A stretch of 64,000 bases of DNA. It comes from Brachyhypopomus gauderio. Its lineage: Eukaryota; Chordata; Actinopteri; Gymnotiformes; Hypopomidae. Each line of letters begins with the position of its first letter. The stretch's first letter is position 1. The position numbers and the translations under genes were made by a program. Location of the stretch: NCBI RefSeq assembly GCF_052324685.1, contig NW_027506876.1, positions 2,775,001-2,839,000 on the forward strand. The letters run 5' to 3'. Shown here one piece after another: positions 55,301-64,000 of the stretch. The notes beneath the pieces were generated by a model. That model did not search any database. It saw only the letters and a list, made by a program, of their open reading frames with translations, and was not told the origin of the DNA.

Positions 55301-58300
55301 TCTTCAAAAGTTGCACTTTTGCCCCAAGTTATGCTCAGAAACACTGTTTAGAGTGCTAACAACACTAGCAAACGCTGTTTTGATCGTCTAAATGCAAGAC
55401 TTACTACTTGTTTGGAAATGCATGTTGTAACATTACAAACATGATAAAACAGCTTGTTATTACATGTAAACACTGTTTTCAAACAAAATATGAGTTTTCA
55501 GTTCATTCTTCAAAAGTTTCACTTTTGCCCCAAGTTATGCTCAGAAACACTGTTTAGAGTGCTAACAACGCCAGCAAACGCTGTTTTTAACGCCTTAATG
55601 CAAGCCTTACTACTTGTTAGGAAATGCATGTGTAACATTACAAACATGATAAAACAGCTTGTTATCACATCCAAACACTGTTTTGGAACAAAATATGAGT
55701 TTTCAGTTCATTCTTCAAAAGTTGCACTTTTGCCACAAGTTATGCTCAGAAACACTGTTTAGAGCGCTTACAGCGCCAGCAAACGCTGTTTTGAACGCCT
55801 TAATACAAGACTTACTACTTGTTTGGAAATGCATGTGTAACATTACAAACATGATAAAACAGCTTGTTATCACATCCAAACACTGTTTTAGAACAAAATA
55901 TGAGTTTTCAGTTCATTCTTCAAAAGTTGCACTTTTGCTCCAAGTTATGCTCAGAAACACTGTTTAGAGCGCTTACAGCGCCAGCAAACGCTGTTTTGAA
56001 CGCCTTAATACAAGACTTACTACTTGTTTGGAAATGCATGTGTAACATTACAAACATGATAAAACAGCTTGTTATCACATCCAAACACTGTTTTCATTCA
56101 AAATATGAGTTTTCTTTTCATTCTTCAAAAGTTGCACTTTTGCCACAAGTTATGCTCAGAAACACTGTTTAGAGCGCTTACAGCGCCAGCAAACGCTGTT
56201 TTGAACGCCTTAATGCAAGCCTTACTACTTGGTTAGGAAATGCATGTGTAACATTACAAACATGATAAAACAGCTTGTTATCACATCCAAACACTGTTTT
56301 GGAACAAAATATGAGTTTTCAGTTCATTCTTCAAAAGTTGCACTTTTGCCACAAGTTATGCTCAGAGACACTGTTTAGAGCGCTTACAGCGCTAGCAAAC
56401 GCTGTTTTGAACGCCTTAATACAAGACTTACTACTTGTTTGGAAATGCATGTGTAACATTACAAACATGATAAAACAGCTTGTTATCACATCCAAACACT
56501 TTTTTCATTCAAAATATGAGTTTTCTTTTCATTCTTCAAAAGTTGCACTTTTGCCACAAGTTATGCTCAGAAACACTGTTTAGAGCTCTTACAACGCCAG
56601 CAAACGCTGTTTTTAACGCCTTAATGCAAGCCTTACTACTTGTTAGGAAATGCATGTGTAACATTACAAACATGATAAAACAGCTTGTTATCACATCCAA
56701 ACACTGTTTTGGAACAAAATATGAGTTTTCAGTTCATTCTTCAAAAGTTGCACTTTTGCCACAAGTTATGCTCAGAAACACTGTTTAGAGCTCTTACAAC
56801 GCCAGCAAACGCTGTTTTGAACGCCTTAATACAAGACTTACTACTTGTTTGGAAATGCATGTGTAACATTACAAACATGATAAAACAGCTTGTTATCACA
56901 TCCAAACACTGTTTTCATTCAAAATATGAGTTTTCTTTTCATTCTTCAAAAGTTGCACTTTTGCCACAAGTTATGCTCAGAAACACTGTTTAGAGCGCTT
57001 ACAGCGCCAGCAAACGCTGTTTTGAACGCCTTAATGCAAGCCTTACTACTTGTTAGGAAATGCATGTGTAACATTACAAACATGATAAAACAGCTTGTTA
57101 TCACATCCAAACACTGTTTTGGAACAAAATATGAGTTTTCAGTTCATTCTTCAAAAGTTGCACTTTTGCCACAAGTTATGCTCAGAAACACTGTTTAGAG
57201 CGCTTACAGCGCCAGCAAACGCTGTTTTGAACGCCTTAATGCAAGCCTTACTACTTGTTTGGAAATGCATGTGTAACATTACAAACATGATAAAACAGCT
57301 TGTTATCACATCCAAACACTGTTTTGGAACAAAATATGAGTTTTCAGTTCATTCTTCAAAAGTTGCACTTTTGACACAAGTTATGCTCAGAAACACTGTT
57401 TAGAGCGCTTACAGTGCCAGCAAACGCTGTTTTGAACGCCTTAATACAAGACTTACTACTTGTTTGGAAATGCATGTGTAACATTACAAACATGATAAAA
57501 CAGCTTGTTATCACATCCAAACACTGTTTTAGAACAAAATATGAGTTTTCAGTTCATTCTACAAAAGTTGCACTTTTGCTCCAAGTTATGCTCAGAAACA
57601 CTGTTTAGAGCGCTTACAGCGCCAGCAAACACTGTTTTGAACGCCTTAATACAAGACTTACTACTTGTTTGGAAATGCATGTGTAACATTACAAACATGA
57701 TAAAACAGCTTGTTATCACATCCAAACACTGTTTTCATTCAAAATATGAGTTTTCTTTTCATTCTTCAAAAGTTGCACTTTTGCCACAAGTTATGCTCAG
57801 AAACACTGTTTAGAGCGCTTACAGCGCCAGCAAACGCTGTTTTGAACGCCTTAATACAAGACTTACTACTTGTTTGGAAATGCATGTGTAACATTACAAA
57901 CATGATAAAACAGCTTGTTATCACATCCAAACACTGTTTTGGAACAAAATATGAGTTTTCAGTTCATTCTTCAAAAGTTGCACTTTTGCTCCATGTTATG
58001 CTCAGAAACACTGTTTAGAGCGCTTACAGCGCCAGCAAACACTGTTTTGAACGCCTTAATACAAGACTTACTACTTGTTTGGAAATGCATGTGTAACATT
58101 ACAAACATGATAAAACAGCTTGTTATCACATCCAAACACTGTTTTGGAACAAAATATGAGTTTTCAGTTCATTCTTCAAAAGTTGCACTTTTGCCACAAG
58201 TTATGCTCAGAAACACTGTTTAGAGCTCTTACAGCGCCAGCAAACGCTGTTTTGAACGCCTTAATACAAGACTTACTACTTGTTTGGAAATGCATGTGTA

Positions 58301-59320
58301 ACATTACAAACATGATAAAACAGCTTGTTATCACATCCAAACACTGTTTTCATTCAAAATATGAGTTTTCAGTTCATTCTTCAAAAGTTGCACTTTTGCT
58401 CCAAGTTATGCTCAGAAACACTGTTTAGAGCGCTTACAGCGCCAGCAAACGCTGTTTTGAACGCCTTAATACAAGACTTACTACTTGTTTGGAAATGCAT
58501 GTGTAACATTACAAACATGATAAAACAGCTTGTTATCACATCCAAACACTGTTTTCATTCAAAATATGAGTTTTCTTTTCATTCTTCAAAAGTTGCACTT
58601 TTGCCACAAGTTATGCTCAGAAACACTGTTTAGAGCGCTTACAGCGCCAGCAAACGCTGTTTTGAACGCCTTAATGCAAGCCTTACTACTTGTTAGGAAA
58701 TGCATGTGTAACATTACAAACATGATAAAACAGCTTGTTATCACATCCAAACACTGTTTTGGAACAAAATATGAGTTTTCAGTTCATTCTTCAAAAGTTG
58801 CACTTTTGCCACAAGTTATGCTCAGAGACACTGTTTAGAGCGCTTACAGCGCTAGCAAACGCTGTTTTGAACGCCTTAATACAAGACTTACTACTTGTTT
58901 GGAAATGCATGTGTAACATTACAAACATGATAAAACAGCTTGTTATCACATCCAAACACTGTTTTCATTCAAAATATGAGTTTTCTTTTCATTCTTCAAA
59001 AGTTGCACTTTTGCCACAAGTTATGCTCAGAAACACTGTTTAGAGCTCTTACAACGCCAGCAAACGCTGTTTTGAACGCCTTAATGCAAGCCTTACTACT
59101 TGTTAGGAAATGCATGTGTAACATTACAAACATGATAAAACAGCTTGTTATCACATCCAAACACTGTTTTGGAACAAAATATGAGTTTTCAGTTCATTCT
59201 TCAAAAGTTGCACTTTTGCTCCAAGTTATGCTCAGAAACATTGTTTAGAGCGCTTACAACGCCAGCAAATGCTGTTTTGAACGCCTTAATGCAAGACTTA
59301 CTACTTGTTTGGAAATGCAT
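52375..59320 (+). repeat. Higher-order block, copy 2 (7.8-kb period)
   Basis: Second copy of the block at 44575-51520. The match ends near 59321, where copy 2 has GCATGTTGTAAC and copy 1 GCATGTGTAAC, and starts near 52375, after a 3-bp deletion (CTTATCACAT) not present in copy 1. Confidence 0.9.
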
Positions 59321-62300
59321 GTTGTAACATTACAAACATGATAAAACAGCTTGTTATCACATCCAAACACTGTTTTGAAACAAAATATGAGTTTTCAGTT
59401 CATTCTTCAAAAGTTTCACTTTTGCCCCAAGTTATGCTCAGAAACGCTGTTTAGAACGCTTACAACGCCAGCAAACGCTGTTTTGAACACCTAAATGCAA
59501 GACTTACTACTTGTTTGGAAATGCATGTTGTAACATTACAAACATGATAAAACAGCTTGTTATTACATGTAAACACTGTTTTCAAACAAAATATGAGTTT
59601 TCAGTTCATTCTTCAAAAGTTTCACTTTTGCCCCAAGTTATGCTCAGAAACACTGTTTAGAGTGCTTACAACGCTAGCAAACGCTGTTTTGAATGCCTAA
59701 ATGCAAGACTTACTACTTGTTTGGAAATGAATGTGTAACATTACAAACATGATAAAACAGCTTGTTATCACATCCAAACACTGTTTTGGAACAAAATATG
59801 AGTTTTCAGTTCATTCTTCAAAAGTTGCACTTTTGACACAAGTTATGCTCAGAAACACTGTTTAGAGCGCTTACAGTGCCAGCAAACGCTGTTTTGAACG
59901 CCTTAATACAAGACTTACTACTTGTTTGGAAATGCATGTGTAACATTACAAACATGATAAAACAGCTTGTTATCACATCCAAACACTGTTTTAGAACAAA
60001 ATATGAGTTTTCAGTTCATTCTACAAAAGTTGCACTTTTGCTCCAAGTTATGCTCAGAAACACTGTTTAGAGCGCTTACAGCGCCAGCAAACACTGTTTT
60101 GAACGCCTTAATACAAGACTTACTACTTGTTTGGAAATGCATGTGTAACATTACAAACATGATAAAACAGCTTGTTATCACATCCAAACACTGTTTTAGA
60201 ACAAAATATGAGTTTTCAGTTCATTCTACAAAAGTTGCACTTTTGCTCCAAGTTATGCTCAGAAACACTGTTTAGAGCGCTTACAGCGCCAGCAAACACT
60301 GTTTTGAACGCCTTAATACAAGACTTACTACTTGTTTGGAAATGCATGTGTAACATTACAAACATGATAAAACAGCTTGTTATCACATCCAAACACTGTT
60401 TTGGAACAAAATATGAGTTTTCAGTTCATTCTTCAAAAGTTGCACTTTTGCCACAAGTTATGCTCAGAAACACTGTTTAGAGCGCTTACAGCGCCAGCAA
60501 ACACTGTTTTGAACGCCTTAATACAAGACTTACTACTTGTTTGGAAATGCATGTGTAACATTACAAACATGATAAAACAGCTTGTTATCACATCCAAACA
60601 CTGTTTTAGAACAAAATATGAGTTTTCAGTTCATTCTTCAAAAGTTGCACTTTTGCTCCAAGTTATGCTCAGAAACACTGTTTAGAGCGCTTACAGCGCC
60701 AGCAAACGCTGTTTTGAACACCTTAATACAAGACTTACTGCTTGTTTGGAAATGCATGTGTAACATTACAAACATGATAAAACAGCTTGTTATCACATCC
60801 AAACACTGTTTTAGAACAAAATATGAGTTTTCAGTTCATTCTTCAAAAGTTGCACTTTTGCCACAAATTATGCTCAGAGACACTGTTTAGAGCGCTTACA
60901 GCGCCAGCAAACGCTGTTTTGAACGCCTTAATACAAGACTTACTACTTGTTTGGAAATGCATGTGTAACATTACAAACATGATAAAACAGCTTGTTATCA
61001 CATCCAAACACTGTTTTCATTCAAAATATGAGTTTTCTTTTCATTCTTCAAAAGTTGCACTTTTGCCACAAGTTATGCTCAGAAACACTGTTTAGAGCTC
61101 TTACAACGCCAGCAAACGCTGTTTTGAACGCCTTAATGCAAGCCTTACTACTTGTTAGGAAATGCATGTGTAACATTACAAACATGATAAAACAGCTTGT
61201 TATCACATCCAAACACTGTTTTGGAACAAAATATGAGTTTTCAGTTCATTCTTCAAAAGTTGCTCTTTTGCTCCAAGTTATGCTCAGAAACACTGTTTAG
61301 AGCGCTTACAGTGCCAGCAAACGCTGTTTTGAACGCCTTAATACAAGACTTACTACTTGTTTGGAAATGCATGTGTAACATTACAAACATGATAAAACAG
61401 CTTGTTATCACATCCAAACACTGTTTTAGAACAAAATATGAGTTTTCAGTTCATTCTACAAAAGTTGCACTTTTGCTCCAAGTTATGCTCAGAAACACTG
61501 TTTAGAGCGCTTACAGCACCAGCAAACACTGTTTTGAACGCCTTAATACAAGACTTACTACTTGTTTGGAAATGCATGTGTAACATTACAAACATGATAA
61601 AACAGCTTGTTATCACATCCAAACACTGTTTTGGAACAAAATATGAGTTTTCAGTTCATTCTTCAAAAGTTGCACTTTTGCCACATGTTATGCTCAGAAA
61701 CACTGTTTAGAGCGCTTACAGCGCCAGCAAACGCTGTTTTGAACCCCTTAATACAAGACTTACTACTTGTTTGGAAATGCATGTGTAACATTACAAACAT
61801 GATAAAACAGCTTGTTATCACATCCAAACACTGTTTTCATTCAAAATATGAGTTTTCAGTTCATTCTTCAAAAGTTGCACTTTTGCCACAAGTTATGCTC
61901 AGAAACACTGTTTAGAGCTCTTACAACGCCAGCAAACGCTGTTTTGAATGCCTTAATGCAAGCCTTACTACTTGTTAGGAAATGCATGTGTAACATTACA
62001 AACATGATAAAACAGCTTGTTATCACATCCAAACACTGTTTTGGAACAAAATATGAGTTTTCAGTTCATTCTTCAAAAGTTGCACTTTTGCCACAAGTTA
62101 TGCTCAGAGACACTGTTTAGAGCGCTTACAGCGCCAGCAAACGCTGTTTTGAACGCCTTAATACAAGACTTACTACTTGTTTGGAAATGCATGTGTAACA
62201 TTACAAACATGATAAAACAGCTTGTTATCACATCCAAACACTGTTTTAGAACAAAATATGAGTTTTCAGTTCATTCTACAAAAGTTGCACTTTTGCTCCA

Positions 62301-64000
62301 AGTTATGCTCAGAAACACTGTTTAGAGCGCTTACAGCGCCAGCAAACACTGTTTTGAACGCCTTAATACAAGACTTACTACTTGTTTGGAAATGCATGTG
62401 TAACATTACAAACATGATAAAACAGCTTGTTATCACATCCAAACACTGTTTTGGAACAAAATATGAGTTTTCAGTTCATTCTTCAAAAGTTGCACTTTTG
62501 CCACAAGTTATGCTCAGAAACACTGTTTAGAGCGCTTACAGCGCCAGCAAACGCTGTTTTGAACCCCTTAATACAAGACTTACTACTTGTTTGGAAATGC
62601 ATGTGTAACATTACAAACATGATAAAACAGCTTGTTATCACATCCAAACACTGTTTTCATTCAAAATATGAGTTTTCAGTTCATTCTTCAAAAGTTGCAC
62701 TTTTGCCACAAGTTATGCTCAGAAACACTGTTTAGAGCGCTTACAGCGCCAGCAAACGCTGTTTTGAACGCCTTAATAAAAGACTTACTACTTGTTTGGA
62801 AATGCATGTGTAACATTACAAACATGATAAAACAGCTTGTTATCACATCCAAACACTGTTTTCATTCAAAATATGAGTTTTCTTTTCATTCTTCAAAAGT
62901 TGCACTTTTGCCACAAGTTATGCTCAGAAACACTGTTTAGAGCTCTTACAACGCCAGCAAACGCTGTTTTGAATGCCTTAATGCAAGCCTTAGTACTTGT
63001 TAGGAAATGCATGTGTAACATTACAAACATGATAAAACAGCTTGTTATCACATCCAAACACTGTTTTGGAACAAAATATGAGTTTTCAGTTCATTCTTCA
63101 AAAGTTGCACTTTTGCCACAAGTTATGCTCAGAGACACTGTTTAGAGCGCTTACAGCGCCAGCAAACGCTGTTTTGAACGCCTTAATACAAGACTTACTA
63201 CTTGTTTGGAAATGCATGTGTAACATTACAAACATGATAAAACAGCTTGTTATCACATCCAAACACTGTTTTCATTCAAAATATGAGTTTTCTTTTCATT
63301 CTTCAAAAGTTGCACTTTTGCCACAAGTTATGCTCAGAAACACTGTTTAGAGCTCTTACAGCGCCAGCAAACGCTGTTTTGAACGCCTTAATACAAGACT
63401 TACTACTTGTTTGGAAATGCATGTGTAACATTACAAACATGATAAAACAGCTTGTTATCACATCCAAACACTGTTTTCATTCAAAATATGAGTTTTCTTT
63501 TCATTCTTCAAAAGTTGCACTTTTGCCACAAGTTATGCTCAGAAACACTGTTTAGAGCTCTTACAACGCCAGCAAACGCTGTTTTGAACGCCTTAATGCA
63601 AGCCTTACTACTTGTTAGGAAATGCATGTGTAACATTACAAACATGATAAAACAGCTTGTTATCACATCCAAACACTGTTTTGGAACAAAATATGAGTTT
63701 TCAGTTCATTCTTCAAAAGTTGCACTTTTGCTCCAAGTTATGCTCAGAAACACTGTTTAGAGCGCTTACAGTGCCAGCAAACGCTGTTTTGAACGCCTTA
63801 ATACAAGACTTACTACTTGTTTGGAAATGCATGTGTAACATTACAAACATGATAAAACAGCTTGTTATCACATCCAAACACTGTTTTCATTCAAAATATG
63901 AGTTTTCTTTTCATTCTTCAAAAGTTGCACTTTTGCCACAAGTTATGCTCAGAAACACTGTTTAGAGCTCTTACAACGCCAGCAAACGCTGTTTTGAATG

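Larger units (their letters stand above)
44051..64000 (+). repeat. Satellite array, ~205-bp monomer, about 97 copies
   Basis: The monomer reads through TTACAACGCCAGCAAACGCTG, GGAAATGCATGTGTAACATT, AAACAGCTTGTTATCACATC, ATGAGTTTTCAGTTCATTC and CAAAAGTTGCACTTTTG. Since 205 is not a multiple of three, each unit yields overlapping frames of about 102 codons; these are repeat artefacts. Variants at one site (TTTTGAAAC, TTTTCAAAC, TTTTGGAAC, TTTTAGAAC, TTTTCATTC) sort into blocks: GAAAC/CAAAC types at 44051-47760, 51450-55560 and 59290-59760, and GGAAC/AGAAC/CATTC types elsewhere. The array runs off the window. Confidence 0.97.

Noticed and set aside
44304..63965. Dozens of ~102-codon frames starting MLSHPNTV...
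   Set aside because: They recur every 205 bp, overlap each other, and follow exactly from the satellite sequence. A tandem gene family would not have a period that shifts frame.
44051..64000. CENP-B box in the satellite
   Set aside because: No TTCG-NNNN-A--CGGG-like motif is present, so a centromere role cannot be argued from that.

Overview
The window reads as nuclear DNA of a ray-finned (teleost) fish. It holds interrupted genes with GT-AG introns, proteins close to vertebrate orthologues, fish-type L2-like LINEs, tRNA-derived SINEs, hAT-type MITEs, a BEL/Pao retrotransposon and long microsatellites. The exact species cannot be told; some repeats, such as the LINE 3' tail built on TTTACATTTATGGCATTTAGCAG, are common in otophysan fish. 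Three host genes are recognisable: the last four exons of acly (+, 2019-2854), complete two-exon klhl11 (+, 7080-10300) and complete ten-exon fkbp10 (-, 31731-40932). They lie in the order and orientation of the human 17q21 cluster ACLY-KLHL11-(KLHL10-NT5C3B)-FKBP10, but klhl10 and nt5c3b are not visible where expected.

Layout. 1-1966 is a 51/53-bp minisatellite made from the 3' end of an acly exon plus its splice donor. 2019-2854 holds the acly terminal exons, followed by a repeat-bearing 3' region to about 4310. 4430-5115 is a 31-bp minisatellite and 5570-5854 a hAT-type MITE. 7080-10300 is klhl11 with a long 3' region to about 12900. From 13284 to 31730 the DNA is nearly all mobile elements: an L2-like LINE (-); a 4.1-kb DNA transposon with about 500-bp inverted ends, carrying transposase exons on one strand and HECT-like exons on the other; a LINE split by a BEL/Pao element; and LINE and hAT fragments. 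31731-40932 is fkbp10, whose introns hold a SINE, minisatellites, a large (CA)(TA)(TG) palindrome and a 915-bp MITE. 41375-41906 is another MITE. At 42757 a second copy of the integrase-like transposon begins. After its N-terminal transposase exons the sequence turns into a satellite of about 205 bp that fills 44051-64000 and runs off the window.

Three points stand out. First, two neighbouring genes (acly and fkbp10) each carry a minisatellite whose unit is an exon 3' end plus its 5' splice site, giving 37 and 9 extra donor sites. Second, one DNA transposon family with TATGGA termini appears three times in 27 kb in different states, and one copy has CCAAT-rich inverted ends facing inward onto two convergent genes. 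Third, the 20-kb satellite begins inside a transposase exon and contains nested higher-order repeats (about 1.44 kb and 7.8 kb periods).
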